Counted from the stretch's first letter, positions 40,361 through 50,125 are shown. The stretch: 59,238 bases of DNA from JBBDYG01 sp040901765 (GCA_040901765.1 JBBDYG010000128.1:1-59238); one strand, 5' to 3'. Notes: generated by a model from the sequence alone, not told the origin. A program made the numbers and translations.

Positions 40361-41019
40361 CTGCTAGCGGTCATTAGAGCTTGCGCATTCTGCGCGACCT
40401 GCTGCCGCAGCGAGGGAAGAAGTTCACTAAACGAAAGCGGCAACTTGGCGAGTCCCACGCGGCACAGCACTTGGTTCACGCGATAGCAGAGGGAGTCATC
40501 GCCGGCATAGTCGGCCAGAAACCGGACCGACACGAATCGTGGAATGAACGCAGCAAGCTCGCCGACCGAATTGCCGGACATTTGCTCGATCCACACGGCC
40601 ACTCGTTCGGCGTCTGCACGATGAATGGCGGCATAGTAGCGGTCGAGCCGGCGCGGGTCGCGGGCGATTAGCTCCGCGTCGAGCAGCAGCTCGACGAGAA
40701 TGTGGCCGAGGAAACTGGGCCGCATGTCGGAGCGGTCGGAGCAATGCTGCTGAATGAGTTTCGAAAACTTGAGCGACAACTCGGTGAAGGTGCGGGTCTC
40801 GTGGAACCAGCGGTCATCGGCATGATGCCGAGCGATGCCCCGCGCGAGCGCGGCCCAGCGCGGATCGTCGTGCGCGAGCCACGGCTCGACGTGCCGCGTG
40901 CGACACTTGGTACGCCGCGCGACGACCGTGAGCCAGTCGGGCGTGGCCAGCCCGGCCAGAAAGTAGGCATCGAGCGTTTCCTCGGCCAAGTGGGGGTAGG
41001 CGTGGGCGAAGTAGTTCAC
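40354..41019 (-). CDS. Acyl carrier protein phosphodiesterase-like protein (AcpH-like)
   Basis: This 221-aa protein begins VNYFAHAYPHLAEETLDAYF (GTG start at 41019) and continues 'LAGLATPDWL', with later 'RHHADDRWFHETRTFTE' and 'RPSFLGHILVELLLDAELI'. The N-terminal 'NYFAHA' and the His/Asp pattern recall ACP phosphodiesterases, which release phosphopantetheine from ACP, but the similarity is partial and planctomycetes have a related group of unknown role. The frame upstream of 41019 crosses a dispersed repeat and is not coding. The last codons (AGC TGA) lie in the arm of repeat 40298-40360. Confidence 0.6.
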   Translation of the reverse strand: MNYFAHAYPHLAEETLDAYFLAGLATPDWLTVVARRTKCRTRHVEPWLAHDDPRWAALARGIARHHADDRWFHETRTFTELSLKFSKLIQQHCSDRSDMRPSFLGHILVELLLDAELIARDPRRLDRYYAAIHRADAERVAVWIEQMSGNSVGELAAFIPRFVSVRFLADYAGDDSLCYRVNQVLCRVGLAKLPLSFSELLPSLRQQVAQNAQALMTASSS

Positions 41020-41109
41020 GGCGGAAAAGCGGAGAGCGGAAAGTGGAACGTTGTCCGGCGGGTGGGCGGCTGGTATTCTGCGTTGTTGATTGTACCGTTC
41101 GCAAACGCG

Positions 41110-41194
41110 GTAGGTCAGGCTGTGCCTGACTGCCCTGACGTGCGATCCGTCAGGCACTGCCTACTTGCGACATGTCAGGCACAGCCTGACCTAC
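41110..41194. repeat. REPIN-like element, GTAGGTCAGGC family (copy 2)
   Basis: Perfect 21-bp inverted arms (41110-41130 and 41174-41194) with the same hairpin GTCAGGC-TGT-GCCTGAC as the copy at 24168. The 43-bp centre differs from copy 1. The element ends one base before the first possible ATG of the phosphofructokinase gene. Confidence 0.85.
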
Positions 41195-41207
41195 GATGGG
41201 GTCACCT

Positions 41208-42536
41208 ATGTCCATGCCGACCGACGAATGTGGATCGAATCCCTCGCAAGAAGAGTTGCGGGTGGCGACCCTTGGGCCGTGCCGGTTTAATTCGCCGCTG
41301 CATCGTTCGCTCAACTTGGGGCAAGGCGGAGGAGCGTTTACGCCCGATGCGTCGCGAGTGCTCAATCAGATCGACTTTCTCGAAGGGGAGTTGCCGCCGA
41401 TGCTGGCGTTCGAGCGAGCCGGGCCGCGGGAGAAGATTTTTTTCGACCCCAAGCAGACGCGGGCGGCGATCGTCACCTGCGGCGGGCTGTGTCCCGGCAT
41501 GAACGACGTGATTCGTTCGCTGTACTACGATCTGAAATCGAACTACGGCATCGCGGAAGTGCTGGGAATTCTATTCGGCTATTCGGGATTGAACCCGACG
41601 AAGGGCCGGCCGCCGATTGTGCTGACGGACAAAGACGTGGAGGAGATTCACCATGACGGCGGAACGATTCTTGGCACGTCGCGCGGTCCGCAAGAGCCGG
41701 CGATCATGGTCGAGTACCTGCGCGAGTTGGGCGTGAACCTGCTATTCTGCGTCGGCGGCGACGGCACGCAGCGCGGGGCGCACGCGATTGCGGAAGAAGC
41801 GCTCGCCCGCAAGATTCCGCTCGCAGTCGTTGGCATTCCGAAAACGATCGACAACGACATTCGGTTTTGTTATCGCTCGTTCGGCTTCATGTCGGCCGTG
41901 GCGGAGGCGGATCTCGTGATCGACCGTGCGCACGTGGAGGCGAAGTCCGTGGAGAATGGCGTGGGGTTGGTGAAGGTGATGGGCCGCGAGGCGGGCTACA
42001 TCGCGGCATCGGCGACCATTGCCAGCGGGCACGTGAATTTCTGCCTCATCCCCGAGTTGCCACTGGATCTCGACGGCCCGGAGGGCTTGCTCGCGAAACT
42101 CAAGCGCCGCCTCGCTGCGCGGGGTCATGCAGTGATCGTCGTTGCCGAAGGCGCTGGTCAAAGCCTTTTGGAATGCGCGGGCGCGACCGATGCCTCCGGC
42201 AATCGCAAGCTGACTGACATTGGCCCGTGGCTAAAAGACAAGTTCTGCAGCTACTTTGCCGAGCAAAGAGTGCCGGTGAACGTGCGGTATTTCGATCCGA
42301 GCTACCACATTCGCAGTGTGTCGGCCAACACGGCGGACGCCCTGCTCTGCGAACAACTGGCCCGCAACGCCGCCCATGCCGCGATGGCCGGCAAGACCGA
42401 CCTGCTGGTTAGCAACTGGAACAACCAGTTCGTGCACGTACCTTTGGCGGTTTCAACCGGCCAGCCCAAGCGGATCAATCCGAACAGCGACCTGTGGTCC
42501 GCGGTGCTAGCGCTGACGGGGCAGGACCGGTGGTGA
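41208..42536 (+). CDS. 6-phosphofructokinase, ATP-dependent group (long-type PfkA)
   Basis: This enzyme of about 442 aa phosphorylates fructose 6-phosphate in glycolysis. 'GGLCPGMNDVIRSL' is the first nucleotide-binding region, GGDGTQRGA (about 183-191) has Gly at the position that is Asp in PPi enzymes, and 'PKTIDND' (211-217) has the Lys found in PPi enzymes. This combination is seen in the trypanosome-like ATP-dependent group. 'MGREAGYIA' is the sugar-phosphate binding motif. The N-terminal extension of about 80 residues is also typical of that group. Possible starts are 41196, 41208 and 41214; none has a strong ribosome binding site. It is monocistronic. Confidence 0.9.
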   Translation: MSMPTDECGSNPSQEELRVATLGPCRFNSPLHRSLNLGQGGGAFTPDASRVLNQIDFLEGELPPMLAFERAGPREKIFFDPKQTRAAIVTCGGLCPGMNDVIRSLYYDLKSNYGIAEVLGILFGYSGLNPTKGRPPIVLTDKDVEEIHHDGGTILGTSRGPQEPAIMVEYLRELGVNLLFCVGGDGTQRGAHAIAEEALARKIPLAVVGIPKTIDNDIRFCYRSFGFMSAVAEADLVIDRAHVEAKSVENGVGLVKVMGREAGYIAASATIASGHVNFCLIPELPLDLDGPEGLLAKLKRRLAARGHAVIVVAEGAGQSLLECAGATDASGNRKLTDIGPWLKDKFCSYFAEQRVPVNVRYFDPSYHIRSVSANTADALLCEQLARNAAHAAMAGKTDLLVSNWNNQFVHVPLAVSTGQPKRINPNSDLWSAVLALTGQDRW

Positions 42537-42614
42537 GGGTAATGTTTGATGTGGGATGTAAGAAGGCAGAAGTAAAAGCAATAGCGAGCCGAGGCGTCCT
42601 CGCCCGCGGCGCAA

Positions 42615-43976
42615 TTAAAACGGAATTTCTTCGTCGGCGTCTTCCGCGAACGGATCAGTCTCCGGCGTGTCGGCGGGCGGAGTGACGGGGGCGGCCGGTT
42701 CCTCGGCGCCTTCTGCGAAGGGATCGCCGCCATCGGGTGCCGGCTCCGGTTCGACTGCGGGTGGTGCTTCCATTGGCGGTGCGTCGGTCGCAGGGGTTTC
42801 CTCCGTGGGGGGCGCTTGCTCTGCCGGGGGCTCTTCGGCCTCTGGCGGAGCGTGCAAAAACGGTTGTTGCTGGCCAATCTCGTGTAGACACTGCACGAGG
42901 CCCGTATCGGACACCAGGTACAGGCGATCGGTTTCCTGATTGACCACCGCGGTCGTACCTTCGCGGCCATTCGCTTGACCGAGAACAACGCCCGATCGCC
43001 CGTCGAGAATCAGCAGCGCGCCGTATCGGTCCATGCCGTAAACGCGGTTTGGACTGGCGGCCACGAATTGCGAAACTCCGATGGCGGTCCAGCGGGGCGA
43101 TCCGTCTTCGGTCGACAGACAGTGGAGCGCCGGCTCGTCGGTCGCCACGTAGAGGTCGTCTCCGATCACTACTGGCGAATATCGTGCGGGCCAACCCGTG
43201 GCGTAGCGCCACCGTAGACGGCCCGTATCGTCGTTGAGCGCGAATACGTAGCCATCTTCCGCCACCGCGTAAATGTAAGGCGGCTTCGCGGCGGGCGGCG
43301 CCGCGATCGGCGCGAGCGATTCGAAACGGTATCGAATTCCGCCGCCCTTGCTGTCGGCGCCGTAAAGAAATCCCGTATCCGTCGCCCAGACGACGCGGTT
43401 CTGGGTTGTCACCGGTCGCATGAACAACCGGCCGGCCGACTGATAGTACCAGGTCACCGCTTTTTCAGCAGCGATTGAATAGCCTTCCACACGCCCATTG
43501 AACAGCGGCACGAAGACATAATCTTCGCCCAACGCGGGACTCGCACTGGGAGCGCCGCCGACCGATTGGCGCAGCACTTCGCGGCGGGTCTTGCGGTCGA
43601 ACACAAGCAGTGTCGAACCGTTAATGATCGCCAGGTGCGTCTCGCTGGCCGCGGGACCGAGGCTGGCATAGCCGGGATTGCCGATCCGCTCGACCCAGCG
43701 CGTCGCGCCGGTGTGCGCATCGACTACGTGGAGCACGCCGGCGGATGTCAAGACGGCAAGCTCATCGCCGGTGAGCACCGCCCGCTCGACGGTATTGCGA
43801 CCGGGATTGACATCGACTTGTGTAAACCAGGCCCGCTGCAAGCCGAACCGCTGCGCCTGATCTTCTCGCACCAGGCTGCTTGCACGGAGTGCGGCCCCCG
43901 GTAGCGCGACAAGCAAACCGAGCATCGCTAGAATCCCAATCGACCGAATCGAAAGCTGTCGTAGTTGTTCATTCAT
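42615..43976 (-). CDS. PQQ-like beta-propeller repeat protein, exported
   Basis: This 453-aa protein has an N-terminal signal or anchor (IGILAMLGLLVALPGAAL), then PQQ-type beta-propeller repeats over about 45-365 ('VLHVVDAHTGATRWVERIG', 'VFALNDDTGRLRWRYATGWP', 'ALHCLSTEDGSPRWTAIG'), which resemble BamB and PQQ_2 proteins. No PQQ-binding or calcium residues were found that would make it a dehydrogenase. The last 85 residues are a Pro/Glu/Ala-rich, acidic, disordered tail ending 'EDADEEIPF'. It probably acts as a binding scaffold in the periplasm. It is divergent from the large gene at 44224. Confidence 0.85.
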   Translation of the reverse strand: MNEQLRQLSIRSIGILAMLGLLVALPGAALRASSLVREDQAQRFGLQRAWFTQVDVNPGRNTVERAVLTGDELAVLTSAGVLHVVDAHTGATRWVERIGNPGYASLGPAASETHLAIINGSTLLVFDRKTRREVLRQSVGGAPSASPALGEDYVFVPLFNGRVEGYSIAAEKAVTWYYQSAGRLFMRPVTTQNRVVWATDTGFLYGADSKGGGIRYRFESLAPIAAPPAAKPPYIYAVAEDGYVFALNDDTGRLRWRYATGWPARYSPVVIGDDLYVATDEPALHCLSTEDGSPRWTAIGVSQFVAASPNRVYGMDRYGALLILDGRSGVVLGQANGREGTTAVVNQETDRLYLVSDTGLVQCLHEIGQQQPFLHAPPEAEEPPAEQAPPTEETPATDAPPMEAPPAVEPEPAPDGGDPFAEGAEEPAAPVTPPADTPETDPFAEDADEEIPF

Positions 43977-44223
43977 TTGTCTGGGCGTTTTTCGGGGATC
44001 GTCGATTGAGGCGTCGGTCGAGCGTATCGCGCGTGGAATGGGCGCACCTTCCTATTTTAGTTGGCCGCTCCAAACAATGCATCCCACCAGCGAGGTGATT
44101 TTTTCAGCCGCATCGAGCGGCAAACTGGCAGCTTGGTCCACGGCCGACCGTAGACCACCCGCGGAGCGATGGCTTACATTACAGGCACGTGAGGCACGCC
44201 GCTCTGGAACAGCCGAATCACCT

Positions 44224-47200
44224 ATGTCCGCCGCACCCTTAGAGTCTGAACCGTGCCGGCAGAAGCTGCTCGAGGAGGTAGCGGGTTACCTCAACTTTTC
44301 ATCGGGTGCCCCAGACGCCAAGTTTCTCCGAAACCTGAATGAGTTGTTCCGCCGGTGCGAATTGGCCGTCGCGCCCGACGGCGACGCGGTTGCTACTCTC
44401 TGCCAGTGGTTTTTAGCCACTCTCGGCCGGCTCTGCGAAACGAATCCGGCGTTTGTCGACACGGATCAAGCGCGGTGCATTGTGCAGTTACTCGAAGCGT
44501 TTCGCGCAAGTTACCGCGAGTTTCATCGCGACCTGCTCTGGCATCGTCAAGACGAGGAATTGTGGCGGCCGCTCTTCATCGGCCGTTCGATCGAAGCCCT
44601 GCTGGCCCAGGGACCGCCGTGGAACGAGCCGGAGCGGATTGTCCCCGCCGCCCGCGATCAGTTTGACAACTATCTTGGATATAGACCCGTTGCGGTGGTC
44701 GAATCGCAACAAGACATTCAACCGTATCGCCACGAATGGGTTCGGCCGATTCCGCTCTACGTGGCCGGGGCCGGGGTTGGCGCCGGGCCTTACGAAGAAT
44801 TGATCGCCCGAACGCTCACTGTCCTTCGCGAGACGGACGCGACGCTTCTGCGGGAGTCGTGGTTCAATCCCGAACTTTTAGAAGAACTCGCCCTCGACCC
44901 GCGGGCGTACGATTTTGATCATCCGGTCAACAAGCGGCCCAACTATCACTTCGGGCAGTGGGATCCGCATCGCATCGACAACAGCGGCTACTACCGGCGG
45001 TTCGTGCTGCAACCCTTGGCGCTCGAGGCGCTGTTGAGCCGAGTTGAGCAAGCCGGTGCGGTGGGCGCGGCTCGAGAAGATCTGCTTTTCGAGGCCGCCG
45101 CGGTCCTCGCGGGAACCATGCTGATGGCCTCCGGCACCAGCGGCAACGGGCCCGGTTGCCATGGTTCGGATGTTTCGCTTTCCACCTTGCTACCCCACAT
45201 CGCCAAATACCGCGACCGATTTTACGAAGACCTACTCAAGCGTGCTTCGGGCCCGCAGGGCGAACGACTGCGCAGCGAATCGCAGCGGATGCGGCAACCG
45301 TTCGGCGGCGCGCGGCAGCACTTGAATCAAGAACTCGCCCGCCGGCGGGCCACACAGCTTCAGCACGTTCACCTCGCGCAGATCTATGCCCGCATGGGGT
45401 TTCCCGAAGCAGCACTCAAGCAAGCCCGCACGGTCCGAGTTGCGTCGGCGCGGATGCTGTGCCACATTTACTGCCGCATGACCGCCGGGCATCACGCCAT
45501 CGACAATCACCAACTCGAGCTGGTGACCAAATGCCTTCCGGAAATCGAAGACCTGCTCAATCGCGGTATCGAATGCGGCGCGATGGTCGATCCGTGGAAC
45601 ATCATCGGTTTCGGGGGCAACTTCAGTTTGTTTCCAGCGCTTGAAAACACGGTCCACGATTACCGCGTGGACGATCTGATCATGCTCGTCGAACAGGTGC
45701 TCGACCTATGTTCACGGGCGTGGACCGAAGCGGCGGCCATCGACGATGCGGATTTGGAAAACACGTTCTCGACAACGCTCGCCCGGCTTTCCGACTGGTG
45801 GGACAAGTACGCCACCGCCTCGGTGGGAGGGTTGAAACGACTGGTTGCCAAGGACGTCGAGGTCTCCACGAATCTCGTTGCCGGGGCGCTGAACGCCTGG
45901 CACAAGGCCGGCGCGGCGGCGGGGGACGTACGGTTCTGGCGGATGTTCGTCGATCAATTCGATTCCCCGAAGGCGTTTCAACTCGTCATCGAGGCGCTGC
46001 TGGACAAAGATGATTTCGTTTCGTCGATGGCGCTGATGATGCAGTGGGTAAGCCAATCCGAATTAACGCCGCTGGAAGATGGCGACGCCGCGTTCCACCC
46101 CCTGGCGCTGCGGTGGTTGCGGATGGTCGAAGCCCGCCAGCTCGTGGCTGGCACGAACGAGTGGCCGCTCGTTGCCAAGTTCTTTACGCACTTGCAAGCC
46201 AGCGCAGAAGAATACTGGCAAGTACCGCAGTTCGAACTCTCGGCCATGACCGAGGAGGAACAATCCGAACACGACGAACAGATGCAAAAGCTGTTCGGCG
46301 ACGAGTCCCTGGACGACGATGGCGACCACGAGCTTGACAATTTGTTCAGCGCCGCCTACGAAGACGTCGTCTATCGCGACAGCACCGACGACGGCATGGA
46401 CTCGGCCATCTTCGATTCGGGCGCGGGAGAAACCGAATACGAATTGGAACAAGAATCGGAGCGGCTGAACGATCGCCTCGCGTTCCTCACGACCCTCGCA
46501 CGGTTATGGAAGCACGCAGCGGTGGCGTGGGAGGCGCCGCAGCAGGCGGCGGAACGTCGCGATCAGCTTGAAGAGTGGCAGCAGGAGGCAACCAGCCGGT
46601 ATGTGCAACTCGTGCAGCTTTTGGAAACGGTCCATCGACATCGCATTCCCGCGCCGCGCAGCACGCACGAGTCGATGGTCGAATACGATCGCCGACGAAC
46701 GATGAAAGATTCGCTGCTGGAACGGATTATCGCGCTCTGCGTCGATATGTCCGACGCGGCGCGCTTGCTGCGCGCAGCAGCGGGAGCGCACATTCGTCCC
46801 GCGGAGGAAAGCGCCGAGGCTTCGCCAATCGCCCACACAATGGAAATTCTGCGGGCCATTTTGGCGGGCGACGTCGAAGGCGTGCGGCGCCACTGGCCGG
46901 ACTTTCTCCGCTCGCTGTCTCGACAGGAACTGCTGTACGTTCCACTGGCGCGCGGCGGCAGCCCGCGACGCATCGTCAAGGCTCGCGCACTTCATCATTT
47001 GGTTCACGACCTGCTCGGCTGGCTGCCCCGTTTGGGACTGGTGCGCGAAACGTGCCAACTGCTCGACACGAGCCAGGCCATGGAAGCCGACCACCCCGTC
47101 GGCGCGGGCGCGGTGACAGAGTATGACCGGCTGTTTGAAACGGGCTATCAAGCGCTCGTGCGATGCCTGGTCGCTTCGGCCGACGCCTGGGACGAAGGCC

Positions 47201-48207
47201 CACACGCCGAGTGCGACATTCGCCCCTCCGATAGCCTGCTTGTCGAGGCGCTGCAGGATCTTACCGAGACGCAACTTCACCGCTGGCTTCGCCATAGCCG
47301 CACTGTTCGATTGAGCGTCGTCGAGAAACTCGCCGGCGAATCAGAGTGGCAACGCTTCGTCCAGTTCACCGAGCGCTATGGCAGCGACCTGTTCACGCAG
47401 AAGTTCTTGAGCCTCGGCAATCTTCGGGCCATTTTGCACCAGGGAGTTGGCGTCTGGCTCTCGAATCTCGAACAAAACGATGATGGCGATGAGGAGTTGC
47501 CCTTAATTGAAGATCTCGGACGGCGGATTGCACGCAATGAAGCGGTCGAGCTTTTAACGATTGCCATCGAGGCGGTGGTGGAAAACTATCGCGAATACCG
47601 CGACTATAACGCGACCACCACGCAATCGGACCGGGGCGAGTTGCTGTACACATTTGTGGATTTCGTCCGGTTGCGGACTGCCTACGACCGGGTCGCATGG
47701 AACCTGAAGCCGGTGTTTCTCGCGCACGAAATCCTGATTCGGCAAGACCGCGCGGCCGCCGCGGAGTTGTGGCAACGGGCCGTCGCCGATCGCACGGCCG
47801 AGCAAGCCGACCTCCATCAGCAGGCGTTCGCCGACCTGTGCGAAGCTTACGGCATGCGGCTTCCCACGGTGGCCGAACGTCTCGCCGAACGCTTCACCCG
47901 GCCGCTGGCGATCGACCGGGTGCGGGCGCTGGTGGCTCCGGCCATTTCCGCCGCCGACTCGGATGGGGACTGCACTGCGTTTATGGCGCTGGAAATGGAA
48001 ATTGAGGGTTTGCTGCAAGAGCCAACCGGCGCGGGCCTCGACGTGCCCGACTGGATCGCCGCCTTGGAAGACGAGGTAACCACCCTCCGCCACGAGCGAC
48101 GCCACCATCAGCCTGGCGACGGCCTGCTGCAACGCATCGCCCAGGTCCGGCTCAACTGGGACGAACTGCAGCAGCAGCTTGCCGACGATTGTGCGCAGGA
48201 TTCATAG
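44224..48207 (+). CDS. Very large (1327-aa) conserved-looking protein of unknown function
   Basis: ATG 44224 begins MSAAPLESEPCRQKLLEEVA; the frame is open from 44038 but the extra residues look non-coding. The protein is largely alpha-helical, with no signal peptide or membrane helix. A short stretch near 390-420 ('LQHVHLAQIYARMGFPEAAL') has a TPR-like look, and residues about 690-745 are very acidic ('HDEQMQKLFGDESLDDDGD'). No enzymatic motif was identified. Its size, balanced codon use and lack of frame breaks show a real gene. The next gene, a PD-(D/E)XK-like protein, follows in the same direction after a repeat, so the two might act together, but nothing in the sequence proves this. Confidence 0.8.
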   Translation: MSAAPLESEPCRQKLLEEVAGYLNFSSGAPDAKFLRNLNELFRRCELAVAPDGDAVATLCQWFLATLGRLCETNPAFVDTDQARCIVQLLEAFRASYREFHRDLLWHRQDEELWRPLFIGRSIEALLAQGPPWNEPERIVPAARDQFDNYLGYRPVAVVESQQDIQPYRHEWVRPIPLYVAGAGVGAGPYEELIARTLTVLRETDATLLRESWFNPELLEELALDPRAYDFDHPVNKRPNYHFGQWDPHRIDNSGYYRRFVLQPLALEALLSRVEQAGAVGAAREDLLFEAAAVLAGTMLMASGTSGNGPGCHGSDVSLSTLLPHIAKYRDRFYEDLLKRASGPQGERLRSESQRMRQPFGGARQHLNQELARRRATQLQHVHLAQIYARMGFPEAALKQARTVRVASARMLCHIYCRMTAGHHAIDNHQLELVTKCLPEIEDLLNRGIECGAMVDPWNIIGFGGNFSLFPALENTVHDYRVDDLIMLVEQVLDLCSRAWTEAAAIDDADLENTFSTTLARLSDWWDKYATASVGGLKRLVAKDVEVSTNLVAGALNAWHKAGAAAGDVRFWRMFVDQFDSPKAFQLVIEALLDKDDFVSSMALMMQWVSQSELTPLEDGDAAFHPLALRWLRMVEARQLVAGTNEWPLVAKFFTHLQASAEEYWQVPQFELSAMTEEEQSEHDEQMQKLFGDESLDDDGDHELDNLFSAAYEDVVYRDSTDDGMDSAIFDSGAGETEYELEQESERLNDRLAFLTTLARLWKHAAVAWEAPQQAAERRDQLEEWQQEATSRYVQLVQLLETVHRHRIPAPRSTHESMVEYDRRRTMKDSLLERIIALCVDMSDAARLLRAAAGAHIRPAEESAEASPIAHTMEILRAILAGDVEGVRRHWPDFLRSLSRQELLYVPLARGGSPRRIVKARALHHLVHDLLGWLPRLGLVRETCQLLDTSQAMEADHPVGAGAVTEYDRLFETGYQALVRCLVASADAWDEGPHAECDIRPSDSLLVEALQDLTETQLHRWLRHSRTVRLSVVEKLAGESEWQRFVQFTERYGSDLFTQKFLSLGNLRAILHQGVGVWLSNLEQNDDGDEELPLIEDLGRRIARNEAVELLTIAIEAVVENYREYRDYNATTTQSDRGELLYTFVDFVRLRTAYDRVAWNLKPVFLAHEILIRQDRAAAAELWQRAVADRTAEQADLHQQAFADLCEAYGMRLPTVAERLAERFTRPLAIDRVRALVAPAISAADSDGDCTAFMALEMEIEGLLQEPTGAGLDVPDWIAALEDEVTTLRHERRHHQPGDGLLQRIAQVRLNWDELQQQLADDCAQDS

Positions 48208-48222
48208 AGTAAAACACACGTA

Positions 48223-48421
48223 AACCACAACGGCACGAAGGACACGACGGAAGGCAGAAATTGAGATGTTCGAGCTGATTCCGGAATCAAGCGAGCCTAC
48301 CCGAAACCGAAACGGGGGAAGGCTGGGACTGCTGCTCAATTTTAACGTAGAGTTGCTCAAGAACGGCATCAAACGAATTGTTCTCTAGTCCTTCGTTGCG
48401 CTCGTCGTGCCTTCGTGGTTA
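48223..48421. repeat. CACCACGG-type repeat (copy 4, AACCACAACGGCACG variant)
   Basis: It opens AACCACAACGGCACGAAGG and closes with CGTCGTGCCTTCGTGGTT. It encloses a 40-codon gene relic (48266-48388). It occupies most of the 311-bp gap before the next gene. Confidence 0.75.
48266..48388 (+). pseudogene. C-terminal relic of a GxxExxY family gene
   Basis: A 40-codon frame ends '...GRLGLLLNFNVELLKNGIKR' and then IVL plus a stop. This is the characteristic C-terminus of GxxExxY proteins (about 125 aa, PD-(D/E)XK-like fold), where 'GLLINFNVxxLKxGIKRIV' closes the domain. The rest of the domain, including the GxxExxY motif and active-site residues, is missing. The relic lies inside a CACCACGG-type repeat; complete genes of this family are often flanked by such repeats. 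The match is from memory of the family pattern. Confidence 0.6.
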
Positions 48422-48518
48422 ATCCTCCTAATCTTGCCAGAGGTTAAGAAATTCGCCATAGTTACGCTTGTACACGCCACGCGGCCAGTTCCCGGGAATC
48501 GCAATGGAGACGACCCCC

Positions 48519-50105
48519 ATGACCGAGCTTTTGCAGGACGCCATTTCCTTCGACCGCTTGACTGACGACCTTGAGGGACTGCCCGATTCGCTCGAATTGC
48601 AGCTTTGCATCGAGGATCCGGAGGTGATTCAAGCGCTGGTCGAGCGTTCGGGCCGCGAGCGGCGGCAGTTCGCCCTCGACGCGTTGCGGATCGGGGTGCT
48701 GGCACTGCGGCACGCCGGCCAGCGGCTCGATGGCGACACGATCCAGCGCGAATCGAGCCGGCTCGTCGAGAAGCTTCAGAATGCGCTTGAACAGCACGCG
48801 ACGGTGTCGCACGAGCGTATGAACGGGGCGCTTTCCACCTACTTTGATCCGACGAATGGCCACTTTACCGAACGGGTTCGCCGCTTGGTCGGCAACGACG
48901 GCGAACTTTGCCAGTTGCTCAAGGCGCAACTCGACGGCGAGAATTCGCACCTCGCCCGGACGCTGCTCGCTCACGTCGGCAGCGAAAGCCCGTTGATGAA
49001 AATACTCGATCCCGCCCAGTCGCAAGGATTGCTGTCGGCATTGCGGGAAACGGTCGATGGCCAGCTAACGAAACAGCGCGATCACGTGCTGCGCGAGTTT
49101 TCGCTCGACAATAAAGAAGGCGCGCTGTGCCGGTTAGTTGCACAACTGACGGCCAACCACGGCGATCTCAGTAAAGAACTGCAAACGAAGATCGATGCTG
49201 TGACCAAGGAGTTCTCGCTCGACGAAGAGAACTCAGCGCTCAGCCGCCTCGTGCGCAATGTCGATCGCGCCCAGCGGGCAATCCACGACAACCTCACGCT
49301 CGATGACGATAATTCATCTTTATCGCGGCTCAAGAAAGAGCTGCACGAAGTGCTGTCGAAGTCCGACGAGCGCAACAGTGCGTTTCAAGAAGAAGTGAAG
49401 GTGACGCTGGCGCGAATGATCACTCGCCGCGAGGAGTCGCTTCGCTCGACGCGGCACGGCAACGAGTTTGAAGACGCGGTCTGTGAATTCCTGGCCCGCG
49501 AAGCCCAGCCGGCCGGCGACGTTGTGCTGCCGACGGGCAACGAAGTCGGGCGGATCAAGAACTGTAAAGTGGGGGACTGCGTTATTGAACTGAGCGCCAA
49601 CTGCGCCGCGCCGGGCGCGAAAATCGTTGTCGAAGCGAAGGAAAAGGAATGCTATTCCTTGGGGCAGGCGCGTGATGAGATAGAAACGGCTCGCAAGAAT
49701 CGCGACGCGAGTTGGGGGATGTTCGTGTTCTCCCGTCGAACGGCGCCTGCCGGAATGACTCCGTTTCAGCAGTCCGGCAATGATATTTTTGTGATTTGGG
49801 ATCCCGAAGACCCCTACACCGATGTTTTTCTCAAGGCGGGAATTCTCGTCGCCCGCACCCTGTGCGTATGCACGGCGCGCGGCAAGGAAACGCAAGCCGC
49901 CGATTTTGATGCGATTGACCGGGCGATTCTCGACATCGAGAAACGGGCCTCCAACATGGAGACGATCAGCAAGGCCGCTGAAAGCATCAAGTCGTCGAGC
50001 GAAAACATCCTCAGCCGCGTCCGCATCGACCGCGAAGCGTTGGAACGGCAGTTGGCGGTTTTGCGCGAGAAGCTAGGCGACCTGCGGGAAATAACGACGG
50101 TGTAA
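48519..50105 (+). CDS. PD-(D/E)XK-nuclease-like protein with FSLD repeats
   Basis: This 528-aa protein starts at ATG 48519, with GGAG 9 nt upstream (ATG 48504 and 48468 are in frame). Residues about 1-190 are helical. About 190-285 hold three imperfect repeats of the form FSLDxExSALSRLV ('FSLDNKEGALCRLV', 'FSLDEENSALSRLV', 'LTLDDDNSSLSRLK'). About 310-430 form a restriction-endonuclease-like domain: Glu in 'HGNEFEDAVCEFL', Asp in 'VGDCVIEL' and the E-x-K pair in 'KIVVEAKEKE'. The C-terminus is coiled coil. The active-site residues are present, so DNA cleavage is possible; DNA repair, defence or a structural role cannot be distinguished. Confidence 0.7.
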   Translation: MTELLQDAISFDRLTDDLEGLPDSLELQLCIEDPEVIQALVERSGRERRQFALDALRIGVLALRHAGQRLDGDTIQRESSRLVEKLQNALEQHATVSHERMNGALSTYFDPTNGHFTERVRRLVGNDGELCQLLKAQLDGENSHLARTLLAHVGSESPLMKILDPAQSQGLLSALRETVDGQLTKQRDHVLREFSLDNKEGALCRLVAQLTANHGDLSKELQTKIDAVTKEFSLDEENSALSRLVRNVDRAQRAIHDNLTLDDDNSSLSRLKKELHEVLSKSDERNSAFQEEVKVTLARMITRREESLRSTRHGNEFEDAVCEFLAREAQPAGDVVLPTGNEVGRIKNCKVGDCVIELSANCAAPGAKIVVEAKEKECYSLGQARDEIETARKNRDASWGMFVFSRRTAPAGMTPFQQSGNDIFVIWDPEDPYTDVFLKAGILVARTLCVCTARGKETQAADFDAIDRAILDIEKRASNMETISKAAESIKSSSENILSRVRIDREALERQLAVLREKLGDLREITTV

Positions 50106-50125
50106 TCCGCCGCAAAATCGTGAAA

